A stretch of 24,545 bases of DNA from a virus: IMG/VR virus record IMGVR_UViG_3300036770_000478, positions 1 through 24,545 of that record. One strand, given 5' to 3'. Position numbers and translations under genes: made by a program. The notes beneath the pieces were generated by a model, which saw only the letters and a list, made by a program, of their open reading frames with translations, did no database searches and had not been told where the DNA came from. Positions 1-8,424 of this stretch are shown piece after piece (the stretch's first letter is position 1; every line of letters begins with the position of its first letter).

Positions 1-978
1 AGGCGTGACCTTGCCACCTTTTTTATAGGTGCCAGCCAACTCGGTGATGTACACCGGTGGCGGAGGCTTCTTCCTGCCCTGCGGCATGGCTACGGGTGCG
101 CCGCTATCATCAACATTTCCCGTAGCCTTTGGCTTTTTTACATCACCACCGTCTTTGTAACCGCTCATCATGCCGCCGCCCATCATGCCCTTTTCCAAGA
201 ACGCAGGCTTACCATCTTTCATGGGCATCTTGCCGCCACCAGCCATACCGCCTTTTTTGTAGCCGCCTTGACCTTTAACGACGCCACCGGTCTTGTAACC
301 ACCGGCGTTACCCATCTTCACGCCACCCGTTTTAGCAGGTGAGTGATCAGGATGGGTGGTTTTCATTTCAGTCGTTTTGTTGGACTTGGTCTTGATTACA
401 TTGCCGCGGTCAGAGAACTCCTCGTAGGAGCTTCCGCCTTTGGCCATTTTGACTTCGCCGCCCTTCTTGTATCCACCTTGACCCATGACAACACCGCCGG
501 TCTTTAGGCCTTTGTGGGCCTTGGATGCGGCTTTGTCCTCATGCTTCATCAGTTTGGCTTTGACGCGACCAATCTCTTCAGATTCATTACGAATCTCTTT
601 GTTGAGCTTGGACATCTTGCCGCCCTTTTTCATCATGGGCATTTCTTTCTCAGGCATCATTGCAGGAGCGGTTGCCTCAGCCATACGAGCGGCATCACCC
701 ACCGGAGCGGCAGGACCGGCACCAGTAGGCATACCACGCATGGCACGCCGACGAGCCATCAGAGATGGGCGCATCGGGCGCTTAGCAGGCATCATTCCGC
801 CACGGGCAGGCATCATCCCTTCACGGGCTGACATAGGAAGAGAGTCTTGTGCAGACATGGAGTCCATTGCTGGACCCCCTTGTTGCATTTTCTTCTCGAC
901 TTTCCCGCCCTTTTTGAGCTTCAGTTCGACTGAAGGCTCGGTGGTCATCATTTTGACCATGGGTTTAAATCCGGGCAT
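1..978 (-). CDS. Lys-Gly repeat ('YKxGG') phage protein, partial
   Basis: The reading frame opens at ATG 978..976 behind a TAGGAGG Shine-Dalgarno site and stays open for 326 codons to the window edge, so the C-terminus is missing. The N-terminal third is Met/Pro/Arg/Ala-rich. The remainder is low-complexity Gly/Lys sequence with at least five spaced copies of a Y-K-[KTD]-G-G unit. Two copies read GQGGYKKGG, at about 457-483 and 247-273. A short helical Lys/Glu stretch lies between the two parts. It is the last gene seen in the head block, after the beta-helix protein. The same K-x-G-G signature ends both large virion-associated proteins upstream. I do not recognise a catalytic domain; a virion-associated, perhaps nucleic-acid-binding, role is inference. 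The frame is certain, the function is not. Confidence 0.8.
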   Translation of the reverse strand, partial: MPGFKPMVKMMTTEPSVELKLKKGGKVEKKMQQGGPAMDSMSAQDSLPMSAREGMMPARGGMMPAKRPMRPSLMARRRAMRGMPTGAGPAAPVGDAARMAEATAPAMMPEKEMPMMKKGGKMSKLNKEIRNESEEIGRVKAKLMKHEDKAASKAHKGLKTGGVVMGQGGYKKGGEVKMAKGGSSYEEFSDRGNVIKTKSNKTTEMKTTHPDHSPAKTGGVKMGNAGGYKTGGVVKGQGGYKKGGMAGGGKMPMKDGKPAFLEKGMMGGGMMSGYKDGGDVKKPKATGNVDDSGAPVAMPQGRKKPPPPVYITELAGTYKKGGKVTP

Positions 979-991
979 GGAAGCCTCCTAT

Positions 992-2023
992 TTAGCTAGG
1001 GTTGACTGCAATACCACCCGCGGATGCTGACGGAGCCGCCATATCAACGTAGATCTGAGCCAGGGAGTTGGCATCGCTACCAAACTCGGTGATTCCGACC
1101 GTTGCTGAATTTTGGATCATCAACATACCGCCTGCCGAAGCAGGAAGCGTGGCAAGAGCAGACATCGTGGTGGAGGTCGAGGCAACGTTATTGATGAAGG
1201 AGCACCCTTTGAAGAGTGTCCAACGGTCAATTGCAGAAGCCGCCGAAGCCAACACGCCCAGAGGCGTACCCGCAGACGTTTGGAACGGGAAAATGCAGTC
1301 CACAAACGAGTTACGAGCCGTGCCACCAGCAAGCTCAACCGTTGCATTCGCGGCACTTCGAGCGACCGTATCGCCACCCAAGGTGCAGTTAATGAACGTG
1401 TGCTCACCGCCGCCATCAAGTTTTAGGGTACGGGCATTGGCACCACCTGCAGAGGCGGCGTCAGCCATACCGTAAATATTGACGTTGGAGTAGGCGTTAC
1501 GCGAGCCGCTATCGGTCCAAGCAATCATGCTGGCGTTACCAGTTGAGAAGCCACAGAACACAGAAACGTTCGCAAAGTAGCAACCCGAAGCAGTTACGTT
1601 GATGAAGCTCGTCGCGTTAAAAGTAGCGGCGGTGTAGGTACCCGAAGGAGGAGCAATACGAGCACGCTGGGCAACTGCCGTGGGGGCGCAAACACCGATG
1701 AGGTGCGTAGCGTCTTTGTTCCAGTTTAGTGTGCCGGTTGTGGCCGTAGAATCGATTTCCTGAGCCAGCGCCGTCGAAAGACGAGCCGAGCCAGAAGCCG
1801 CTCCATTACCAATAAGAACCACGACATCGTTATTGCCTGCCGTGCATTTAGCAAGAGCGCCATAAAGGGTCTTGAGGGGCAACTCAACGCTGCCCTCATT
1901 ACCGTCGGCACCATTCACGGGATCTACAAAGTAGTAGTCACCCGTGAACGGCAAGCCGCCGATAGTTCCAAGAACCGGCACCCCGAAGCTAGTAATCCCG
2001 TTGGGGAAGTTAGTCAGGGACAT
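992..2023 (-). CDS. Predicted right-handed beta-helix virion protein
   Basis: 343 residues, starting at ATG 2023 behind GGAGAG. Residues about 30-55 read YYFVDPVNGADGN followed by PLKTLYGAL, the usual opening of pectate-lyase-like beta-helix proteins. The rest is rich in Gly, Ala, Ser, Thr and Asn, with short alternating hydrophobic strands such as FINVTASGCYFANVSVF and HTFINCTL, consistent with stacked helix rungs. No signal peptide is seen. It sits 12 bases after the major capsid gene in the same direction. A capsid decoration, spike or fibre-like surface protein is the natural reading. Catalytic residues of a depolymerase cannot be assigned from sequence alone. The fold call is fairly firm; the exact virion position is inference. 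Confidence 0.75.
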   Translation of the reverse strand: MSLTNFPNGITSFGVPVLGTIGGLPFTGDYYFVDPVNGADGNEGSVELPLKTLYGALAKCTAGNNDVVVLIGNGAASGSARLSTALAQEIDSTATTGTLNWNKDATHLIGVCAPTAVAQRARIAPPSGTYTAATFNATSFINVTASGCYFANVSVFCGFSTGNASMIAWTDSGSRNAYSNVNIYGMADAASAGGANARTLKLDGGGEHTFINCTLGGDTVARSAANATVELAGGTARNSFVDCIFPFQTSAGTPLGVLASAASAIDRWTLFKGCSFINNVASTSTTMSALATLPASAGGMLMIQNSATVGITEFGSDANSLAQIYVDMAAPSASAGGIAVNPS

Positions 2024-2035
2024 GGTTTCTCTCCT

Positions 2036-2950
2036 TTAAACGCCAGGGGTACCGTAAACGGCACGAGGATCGGTAAACCCGAAGTCGTATCGCTCAGTAG
2101 CCTTGTAACGCATTGAGTCTGTCTCAAAATCGCCTTCCATGGTCTTCTCCAGACGACGGCGCATCATGAGCTTCATGCCCTCAGGAGCGTCGGTCTGCAC
2201 CCAGAATGCGGTGGCAGAAGTAAGACGAGACATAACCGCGGCACCCTCGTCCAGTAAGCCAATTGACTTAATGGGGTTGATGTCGTTGTTAGCGTTGCCA
2301 GCACGGAGAACGGACTTTAGGAGAACCTCAGCTTGGAAGACGTTGCCGGGTGCCACAATCAATTGACGGGGAACCAAGCGAATCTTCTTGCCGTTGTTGT
2401 CCACGGACTGTCGGATCTGGATGAGCATCTGCTCAAGCGAGGTCTGCGACAGGTTAGCGGCAGTCGTCAGCAGGTTGCTGAAGGTACCGTTAACAATGGG
2501 GTGAGAAGCAGAGTTTAACGACACGCCATCGCCACCGGGGAACGCTGAGTTAAAGGCGCGGTTGAGGATGTTAGCCCCAAGCGTTTCCTTTGTCTCAATC
2601 AGTGACTGGGCAAGGTGTCGAGCATAAACCTGACCGATACGGATATGGTCGCCGTCTTCAACAAGCACTTTAGTCAATGCGAAGGCGAGGCCATACACAT
2701 TGTAGACATAGCGCTTGAGGAAGAGCACACCACCCTGCTGATACGAAACCGGGGTTCCGTCAGGCAGTTGAGGTGCGGCACCGAATCCATAAAGGACTGG
2801 CTCTTCGTGATAGTTGCGGGGAATACCTTCTTGCTCACGGAAAACTCGTGACCATTCATCGGTACGCTGATCATAGACTCCATCGAAGCATTCGTTGAGG
2901 ATTGGTTCAACAATACTTCTAAAGTCGGTACTACGCATCGGGGCTGCCAT
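2036..2950 (-). CDS. Major capsid protein
   Basis: 304 residues from ATG 2950, with AAGGAGG nine bases upstream. The central segment (about 118-160) has ETLGANILNRAFN followed by a Gly-rich turn and SHPIVNGTFSN. This H-P-x-x-x-G-T-x-S-N pattern is typical of phage major head subunits. The C-terminus carries a run of charged beta-strand sequence ending ERYDFGFTDPRAVYGTPGV. It lies downstream of portal, scaffold-like and accessory head genes, where a capsid gene is expected. It would form the HK97-fold hexamers and pentamers of the icosahedral shell. No obvious N-terminal delta domain is visible, which fits the separate scaffold-like gene upstream. Confidence is high from motif plus position. 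Confidence 0.88.
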   Translation of the reverse strand: MAAPMRSTDFRSIVEPILNECFDGVYDQRTDEWSRVFREQEGIPRNYHEEPVLYGFGAAPQLPDGTPVSYQQGGVLFLKRYVYNVYGLAFALTKVLVEDGDHIRIGQVYARHLAQSLIETKETLGANILNRAFNSAFPGGDGVSLNSASHPIVNGTFSNLLTTAANLSQTSLEQMLIQIRQSVDNNGKKIRLVPRQLIVAPGNVFQAEVLLKSVLRAGNANNDINPIKSIGLLDEGAAVMSRLTSATAFWVQTDAPEGMKLMMRRRLEKTMEGDFETDSMRYKATERYDFGFTDPRAVYGTPGV

Positions 2951-2964
2951 TTTCTATGCCCTCC

Positions 2965-3567
2965 TTACACGGCTGTGCCGGCAACACCAGCGAACTGGTA
3001 TTCGGCGATTTGAGCACGAACAATGACAAAAGGATCTCCCCATGCATTGTCAGGATATGGAGCGAGGTCAACAATACGCATGACCGCGGTATTTCCTGCA
3101 CCTGCTGGAGTGATACTTAATGTCGCCTGAGACAATCCTGTAGTGGTCGATCCAGCAGTTACGTTGCTGAAATCAAACTCATCACCGATTGAAGTTTGTG
3201 GCAGAGTTCCGTCAGTCTGGATCTCATAAACGATTTGCGGATCGCTGTAGAAGTAAGCGACTACAGAACCGACCAAAAACGACTCATTGGCAGGCCAGAA
3301 GTTGGATACTCGACGACGACCAGTTGCATCCGTCCACTCAACGCCTGCAAAGGCACCGAGGAAGGGGTCACTGGCACCGGCTACAACGATGTAACCGCCG
3401 GTGTCCATCTTTACGGGTTGCCCCTTTAAAATGGTAGTGGCATAACCTGCCGAAACGTTTCCAGTAGTAGAAACGGCTTGAATTCCGTTAGCAAGCGCCT
3501 GAGCGCGATCCAGACCAGAGGGGTGGAACGCAGGACGCAGGCCGAACGGAGCATTGGTTGCTGACAT
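2965..3567 (-). CDS. Head protein next to capsid (possible decoration/cement protein)
   Basis: 200 residues from ATG 3567 behind AAGGAGT. It begins MSATNAPFGLRPAFHPSG, an opening I recall from small head proteins encoded immediately before the capsid gene in uncultured aquatic phages. The body is beta-rich with many Thr, Gly and Val residues and no membrane segment or cysteine cluster. It ends close to the major capsid start (14-base gap) and follows the 180-residue gene. A capsid-stabilising or decoration function is inferred from position and composition. It could instead be a second shell component. It is clearly a real gene from length, SD and spacing. Confidence 0.75.
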   Translation of the reverse strand: MSATNAPFGLRPAFHPSGLDRAQALANGIQAVSTTGNVSAGYATTILKGQPVKMDTGGYIVVAGASDPFLGAFAGVEWTDATGRRRVSNFWPANESFLVGSVVAYFYSDPQIVYEIQTDGTLPQTSIGDEFDFSNVTAGSTTTGLSQATLSITPAGAGNTAVMRIVDLAPYPDNAWGDPFVIVRAQIAEYQFAGVAGTAV

Positions 3568-3593
3568 AGCAAATACTCCTTAAAAAGTTGGTC

Positions 3594-4136
3594 TTAGCCC
3601 TCGAAAACGGGGACTTTGACATTTCGGTCCAAATCGCCAAATCCTTCGCCCTCAACCTGCGTCAAACTCTTGCCTGAACTGTCTCGAGCACCCTGAAGGT
3701 TCTCAACTTGAATCCGGATCTTTTCGGACTCTTCGTTAGGAAGATCGTGGTGCATCTGTTGCATGATGTCCTGATACAACTCAGCAGGGATCTTGTGCAA
3801 CAACATTTCATTACAAGCGACAAATCCAATATGTTCGCCAGCCTTGACGCGGTAGTTATCGAACCCAGGAAACTCATCGGCTTTCACCGGAACGTACCCA
3901 AGACGAATCCTCTTATCAATACTGTCGTAACCGTTGGTGGTTGAAAGCCAGCAAAGGTGCCAACCGGGTAATTCCGGTAGCTTTGGCAGCGCACTTTGTG
4001 TCCACTCATCGCTCCACATCTTTCGACGTTCCTGCGTTGAAATGAACTTATCTTCTACTGGTGCTCGTTCACAGTCTTGCGAAGACCGATTGTCACGCCC
4101 ACCAGCAGAAAGAGATTTTTTTAATCGAGAATCCAT
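3594..4136 (-). CDS. Conserved phage head-region protein of unknown function
   Basis: 180 residues from ATG 4136, with AGGAG upstream and only two bases after the previous stop. The N-terminus is basic and polar. The middle has an aromatic block WHLCWLSTTNGYDSIDKR, followed by GYVPVKADEFPGF. This resembles proteins found between scaffold and capsid genes of uncultured aquatic phages, although I cannot attach a family name. A helical segment with HHDLPNEESEKIRIQ follows. There is no signal peptide or membrane segment. Tight placement between scaffold-like and capsid genes suggests a head-assembly role, which is inference. Confidence 0.7.
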   Translation of the reverse strand: MDSRLKKSLSAGGRDNRSSQDCERAPVEDKFISTQERRKMWSDEWTQSALPKLPELPGWHLCWLSTTNGYDSIDKRIRLGYVPVKADEFPGFDNYRVKAGEHIGFVACNEMLLHKIPAELYQDIMQQMHHDLPNEESEKIRIQVENLQGARDSSGKSLTQVEGEGFGDLDRNVKVPVFEG

Positions 4137-4138
4137 TG

Positions 4139-5092
4139 TTAGCTCCTAGAGTTTCTTGCTTCAGTTGCGTACCGTTTGATCATTTTGTTGCGTTTGTCTG
4201 GGTCATCCCAGAATCCCGCATCTTTCATCGCACGGACTTGTTCAGGGCTTAACGTGAAGGTGTTTCTACCGCTAGCACCCCCGGTTTCCCTTTCCGAACT
4301 GGTTACAAAACTCTTTGGCCTCCTTCCGGATGTTTCTCGTCTTGTCCGATTGTATAAGTGTGGTAGCCGCTTTTGCAAGCGTTCATCCAATTCATCCCAA
4401 TAATCGGGTGATGCCGGGTTGTAACCCTCTTCCGTGAGACGCTCGTCAACCAGTTTGGCAATGGCGGTGTCTTCATCATTCTTTGCAGGGTCGTACCAAG
4501 AGTTCCTGCTCATCCACTCTTTGGCGTGCGCCTGAACCTTTGGGTTAATTGGATTGTTTTGTTGCGTTGCCGTATCCGTCATGCGTTTTTTGAGGGTTTG
4601 TATTGCCTCAACACGCTTACGGGCCTCATAGAGCATGTCCTGCGCCTTGATCATGGCGTCACCGTCACCTGCCTCGGTTGCCTGTTTGATCTTGGTCAGG
4701 GCGTACTGCATTCTTGCCTGCTCGTTATCCAAAGCCGAGTCAACCCGTGCGATGTCTGAGCTATGGGTCTTGCGCTCAACCACCGACAGGCGTTGCATCA
4801 GATCTTCGTTTTGTTGCTGCAGGAACACCAGACGCTGATCTTTTTCCTGATTGGTCTTACGGATCATGTCCTTTTTAGACCTGCGGCGTGCTCTACGAGC
4901 CTCTCGGATCGCCTCGGTATCATCAGGCCTGTCAGTGTCCTCGTCGTCTGACTGCGCCTCTAAACGTGGCTCTTGTTCGTCTTGGGATTCATCTTCGTCG
5001 TTCTGAGGATTCTCAACGCCTTCGGGCAGTTCTGCCGTGACGGAACCGTCTTGCTCCTCTCGGACTTGAATTTCTTCTTCTTTCTCGCTCAT
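4139..5092 (-). CDS. Scaffold-like acidic coiled-coil protein
   Basis: 317 residues. The start ATG overlaps the upstream stop in an ATGA junction (5089-5092), so translation is probably coupled to the GroES-like gene. The first about 65 residues are extremely acidic (runs of Glu and Asp). A basic Arg/Lys patch (REARRARRRSKKD) follows, then long heptad-like helices (QQNEDLMQRLSVVERK onward). The C-terminal end is basic and has an F-T-L-S-P-E-Q-V-R-A-M-K segment. This charge layout, helical content and position between portal and capsid fit an internal scaffolding protein. Scaffolds organise procapsid assembly and are then lost. No protease domain is visible. The role is inferred from composition and synteny. 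Confidence 0.72.
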   Translation of the reverse strand: MSEKEEEIQVREEQDGSVTAELPEGVENPQNDEDESQDEQEPRLEAQSDDEDTDRPDDTEAIREARRARRRSKKDMIRKTNQEKDQRLVFLQQQNEDLMQRLSVVERKTHSSDIARVDSALDNEQARMQYALTKIKQATEAGDGDAMIKAQDMLYEARKRVEAIQTLKKRMTDTATQQNNPINPKVQAHAKEWMSRNSWYDPAKNDEDTAIAKLVDERLTEEGYNPASPDYWDELDERLQKRLPHLYNRTRRETSGRRPKSFVTSSERETGGASGRNTFTLSPEQVRAMKDAGFWDDPDKRNKMIKRYATEARNSRS

Positions 5093-5523
5093 AGGAAGGC
5101 CCTCATCGCTAATGGATCACCAGTTACTTTTGCAATGACTTCGTGGTCGTTAAGGATCATGAACAGGGCTGAATCTTCTTCATCTTGACCCGGCACCGGC
5201 ACTTCCCATCGATCACCGCCATACTTAGGAACACGCAAATAGTCACCTATTTCGCACCACGAACCCTCAGGCCATGCCTGCATCGTGTCACGGTGTTTAA
5301 ACGCCAATGGTCCAATTGCAACGACCTTGGCCACCATGTTGTTCCACTTCTCGGTTTCTTTGGTTTCTTCAACCAAAATGATTCCCGCGCTGGTTGTCCT
5401 CTTTTTGGTTCGCCGTAACTGAACCAAGATTCTGCCTCCCAGAGGCTTCGCACCGGGGTCCACGCTCGGAAACGCCCAAGCCAATTCAGCTTCGCCAGAA
5501 GCTACCGGTTCATTCATCTTCAT
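5089..5523 (-). CDS. GroES-like co-chaperonin (Cpn10 fold)
   Basis: 144 residues. Residues about 28-75 match the GroES pattern: LGGRILVQLRRTKKRTTSAG, then IILVEETKETEKW, then VAKVVAIGP. This corresponds to strand 1, the mobile loop with its I-x-L tripeptide (here I-I-L), and the conserved V-x-A-V-G strand. A later EIGDYLRVPKYGG matches the V-G-D-x-V-x-F-x-x-Y-G segment. It is longer than bacterial GroES (about 97 residues), with an extra N-terminal 27 residues and a C-terminal extension. It lies between portal and scaffold genes, overlaps both neighbours, and has its SD (AAGGAAG) inside the upstream gene. T4 gp31 is the precedent for a phage replacing GroES in capsid folding. No GroEL gene is present, so it would work with host GroEL. 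Confidence 0.82.
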   Translation of the reverse strand: MKMNEPVASGEAELAWAFPSVDPGAKPLGGRILVQLRRTKKRTTSAGIILVEETKETEKWNNMVAKVVAIGPLAFKHRDTMQAWPEGSWCEIGDYLRVPKYGGDRWEVPVPGQDEEDSALFMILNDHEVIAKVTGDPLAMRAFL

Positions 5524-5695
5524 TTTCTTCCTTCATCAAGTTGTTGAGAATATCTAGGCTTTCGTCAAGCCCCTGATACTGTCCGACCATTCGCTGGTAC
5601 GCCTCAAAATTAGATGCGTGACCCTCTGCAAGAGAGGTTGCTATCTCTGCCTTCCTCGTTTTGACGGTACCAATAAAGTCCGATAGGGTTTTCAC
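5510..5695 (-). CDS. Small helical protein of the head block
   Basis: 61 residues starting with GTG at 5695..5693. That GTG overlaps the TGA of the preceding small gene (GTGA junction), which decides the start and implies translational coupling. The sequence is amphipathic helix throughout (DFIGTVKTRKAEIATSLAEG, then YQRMVGQYQGLDESLDILNN) and ends in an acidic tail EENEDE. The tail codons carry the SD for the GroES-like gene. There is no cysteine, membrane segment or recognisable motif. It is probably a small chaperone-like or assembly factor, or a structural filler protein. The function is unknown. Confidence 0.68.
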   Translation of the reverse strand: MKTLSDFIGTVKTRKAEIATSLAEGHASNFEAYQRMVGQYQGLDESLDILNNLMKEENEDE

Positions 5696-5844
5696 TTAGG
5701 CTTTTTCTCGAGTTGTGCCAGCGCTCCTTTCTTGGGTTCGGACTTCTCGCCCTTGGGTTGCTGGGATTGGCCGTCAAGTTTCACGCCCATGGCGATCCGC
5801 TTGTGCTGGCGAACCATTTCGCTTTTCTGCTCGTGTTCACTCAT
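5692..5844 (-). CDS. 50-residue basic hydrophilic protein after portal
   Basis: Translated by hand: ATG 5844..5842 lies one base after the portal stop, and TGA 5694..5692 overlaps the GTG of the next gene. The product is 50 residues, highly charged and Lys/Gln/Glu-rich, opening MSEHEQKSEMVRQHKR and ending KKGALAQLEKKPK, with no hydrophobic core. The tight one-base and overlapping junctions on both sides argue for a real, coupled gene. It may be disordered. Function is unknown; a role tied to portal or head assembly is only positional inference. Confidence 0.62.
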   Translation of the reverse strand: MSEHEQKSEMVRQHKRIAMGVKLDGQSQQPKGEKSEPKKGALAQLEKKPK

Positions 5845-5845
5845 C

Positions 5846-8374
5846 TCACATTCCTTTCATAAGGTCTTGGGCGACTTTGTCTTGATCCAACTTCAGTCGA
5901 GCCGCATCCCGAGAAAGTCGGGCCGCTTCGATGCGCTCTTCCATCTCCTGATCACCCAGTGCTAAGGCGATCTTAAGATCCTGTTCTTCCATCTTCATCT
6001 CGTACTCTTGCTCCATCTTCTCGCGCTCCATCTGCAGGCGCTGGGCCTCGGTCTGAGATTTAATCTGCATCTCAGCCTGGTCTCGAGCCGCACGACGTTT
6101 GGTCTCAGCCATGGAGGTCTCAAGCAGGACCTGACCGTCAGGCGTGAGATTGGGCTTTTGCTTGTACTTCTGAGCGAGTTGGACAATGCTTTGGATGACC
6201 GGCGTGATGCCTTGCAGGGTCTCCTCGGCGTCCAGAGAAACGTGCTGGGACGCCATAGCAAAAAGCTGATCGACCTGCTTGGGGTCGTTCATAAGCTCGT
6301 AGGGGTCCAGTTTGCGTCCCATGGACTTCTGGACGTAGCCGTTCATGCGGGTGAGGTACCACAAGCCAATGTGCTGCTTGAGGTGCTCCATCACCTTGGG
6401 TATGAAGGATGGCGCAATAAGAGGATTGGCACCCAAAGATGGGTCTTTGGCGTAGTCGAGGTGCGCCTGAATGTGCGCCAAGTGATCCTGCTCGGGGTAC
6501 GCAAAGGCGGCCTGCCCGATTGTCATCGCCACATTCTCGTTAGCGGCGTCGATCTTCACGGGCGGCGGTACGTTGGTCATTAACTCGTTGACACCCGGCA
6601 CCTTGATCTGTTTTAAGAAGCGCTCGATCACCGCTCGACGATTAAAGAGGTCCTTATTCTTGTCCATGATGGCCATAACCGCCTGGATTTGGGCCATTCT
6701 TTGGGTTTCAGAGAAGATATGCGGGTCCGACACGGGAATAACGTCCGTTTGACGACGGAAATCCTCTCGTTTGATCTCTAATTCCTCGATCAACTCGCCT
6801 TTTCTCATGTCTTCCAGATACCAGCGGTCAATACGCTGGAGAATCCGCAGAACACGGCCTTGCGAGTCGTGCAATCGAGCGTGAATTGCAGAAAACACCG
6901 CGGCACCCTGCTCAATTAAGGCTTGAGTCGTTCCAACAGGCGTATTGGAGTTCACATCGGCAATCTTTTCCTCTGCTGTCGTGACAACACCCTTGGCAGC
7001 GCTCGTTAACCAGCCTAAAAGCTGGAAAAGCACCGCACTTGGGGGGTTAAACGGCATCGGCATGGCGATCTTACGGATGTCATCCACACCCGGAGCGCCC
7101 TCAATCTCTGCCACCTGCGTGACTTCGACCTGCTGGGACTGCCCAGAGATCTTTGCGCCCTTAAGTTTGAGCATGGTTGCGGCGTTATTGATGTGCGCGG
7201 AGTCCAATAAAGCCCTCAGAGCGCCCGTTAGAGCCGCTGATAGACCTCCGATGAGGTGAGGCAAGCCAACGGCGTAAGCGCCCCGCCACGGGATGAATTT
7301 GAACTCGACAATCCAGTCCAATTTCGTCATCGTCTCATCGCCCTCTTCCCAGTTGCGATAAAGACCAATGACCTCGGCGTCCAGTTCGTCGATCATCAAG
7401 ATGTACGGAGCCATTTCACCCTTGGAATACTCGTCATCCGGCAGTTCCATGTGGGTGTAGATGTGAAAGACTCGTCGAATACCGTCTTCGTTGTCGTTTT
7501 CGTTCTTGCCCTCGATCTTCCATGTGGCTTTCTGAGCAGATGTAGGATCGGGGTCCATCGTTGCTTTGACGAAACGGATGTCACGGTACAAACCGATACG
7601 GATACGACGCTCAAACTCAAAGTTCGAGATGTCCTGAACCTCGGTAGCACGTTGGGCGGTGTAGAAGTTTGTGGCCGCAAAAGGCAAAAGAACGTTATCG
7701 ATAGGCAAAAACTCCGCACATGGGCGCTTTTGCTTCTCGTCGTACCAAAGTTTTAAGAACTGAGATCCGCCAAGAGGTAATTGAGTGAGCATCTGCTCCT
7801 GCTCGTCCCTGAATTCTGGGATCTGCTCGGTCAACTGCCAGTTCATGTAGTCGCGTTTACGCTCAGCGACCTCCACTTTGCTCTGGTCGATGTCACCCAT
7901 GATCTTGGTTCTAGTGGGACCGTCAGGGGGAAACAGTTCTTTGATGGCGCGAGAGGCAAAATCAATGCAGGCTTCGGCCATGATCGGGTGGACAACCTTG
8001 CTTGCACCCTCGAAGTTGGCTCCGCCAGGTGCGTCATGGCCTAATCCGGTGCGCTTAATGCCCTCTTCGTACTGTTTGTCACGTTCCTTACGGGCTTGCT
8101 TGTCCTTTTCAATGAGTTTGATATAGCGCAAGGCTATGGAGCTTAGATTCACCCCGTCAATCATGTCGTTATCGGCAAGGTTCTCGTAGAAGTCAGGGTT
8201 ATCCACAGGTCCCTTGGTGTCCAGCGAGACCACTACGGAGCCGTCTGGCAGTTCCTCAAGCTCAGAGTCATCAAGGTCAAGCTCTACTTCAACGCCTGCC
8301 TCTGCGTCTTCATCCATCGGTTGGCCGCCTACAAAGCGTCCAAACTCTGGGTCGATGGGGAATTGTTCTGCCAT
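5846..8374 (-). CDS. Portal protein
   Basis: 842 residues from ATG 8374, with only a weak SD. The N-terminus (about 20-60) is acidic. A long mixed alpha/beta core follows. Residues in the middle contain SNTPVGTTQALIEQGAAVFS and AIHARLHDSQGRVLRILQRI, a block I recognise from portals of uncultured aquatic phages. The last about 110 residues are an unbroken charged coiled coil (AETKRRAARDQAEMQIKSQ onward), resembling the C-terminal helical barrel of long P22-like portals. Twelve copies would form the DNA entry and exit vertex to which terminase docks and on which the head assembles. The length is consistent with large portals of short-tailed phages. The gene order terminase, internal proteins, portal, scaffold, capsid supports the call. 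Confidence 0.88.
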   Translation of the reverse strand: MAEQFPIDPEFGRFVGGQPMDEDAEAGVEVELDLDDSELEELPDGSVVVSLDTKGPVDNPDFYENLADNDMIDGVNLSSIALRYIKLIEKDKQARKERDKQYEEGIKRTGLGHDAPGGANFEGASKVVHPIMAEACIDFASRAIKELFPPDGPTRTKIMGDIDQSKVEVAERKRDYMNWQLTEQIPEFRDEQEQMLTQLPLGGSQFLKLWYDEKQKRPCAEFLPIDNVLLPFAATNFYTAQRATEVQDISNFEFERRIRIGLYRDIRFVKATMDPDPTSAQKATWKIEGKNENDNEDGIRRVFHIYTHMELPDDEYSKGEMAPYILMIDELDAEVIGLYRNWEEGDETMTKLDWIVEFKFIPWRGAYAVGLPHLIGGLSAALTGALRALLDSAHINNAATMLKLKGAKISGQSQQVEVTQVAEIEGAPGVDDIRKIAMPMPFNPPSAVLFQLLGWLTSAAKGVVTTAEEKIADVNSNTPVGTTQALIEQGAAVFSAIHARLHDSQGRVLRILQRIDRWYLEDMRKGELIEELEIKREDFRRQTDVIPVSDPHIFSETQRMAQIQAVMAIMDKNKDLFNRRAVIERFLKQIKVPGVNELMTNVPPPVKIDAANENVAMTIGQAAFAYPEQDHLAHIQAHLDYAKDPSLGANPLIAPSFIPKVMEHLKQHIGLWYLTRMNGYVQKSMGRKLDPYELMNDPKQVDQLFAMASQHVSLDAEETLQGITPVIQSIVQLAQKYKQKPNLTPDGQVLLETSMAETKRRAARDQAEMQIKSQTEAQRLQMEREKMEQEYEMKMEEQDLKIALALGDQEMEERIEAARLSRDAARLKLDQDKVAQDLMKGM

Positions 8375-8392
8375 TTTGTGTAATTCCGTGTT

Positions 8393-8403
8393 AAAGTAAC
8401 TTT
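8393..8403. promoter_or_regulatory. Palindrome in divergent gap between portal and small + gene
   Basis: The 50-base gap 8375-8424 separates two divergent starts and is AT-rich. It holds AAAGTAACTTT, a perfect 5-bp inverted repeat around one base, within TTAAAG...TTAA context. Divergent genes need promoters here, but no box pair with good spacing stands out on either strand. A small operator is possible; this is weak evidence. Confidence 0.25.
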
Positions 8404-8424
8404 GTTAAAAGAAAGGAGTTCTAC

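Noticed and set aside
485-1030. 181-residue open frame on the + strand
   Set aside because: It lies opposite the Lys-Gly repeat gene, which has a strong SD and proper composition; the + frame is a shadow caused by repetitive codons.
6008-6583. 191-residue + strand frame opposite portal
   Set aside because: Portal coding is unambiguous; the + frame is a Leu/Val/His-rich shadow without a credible start.
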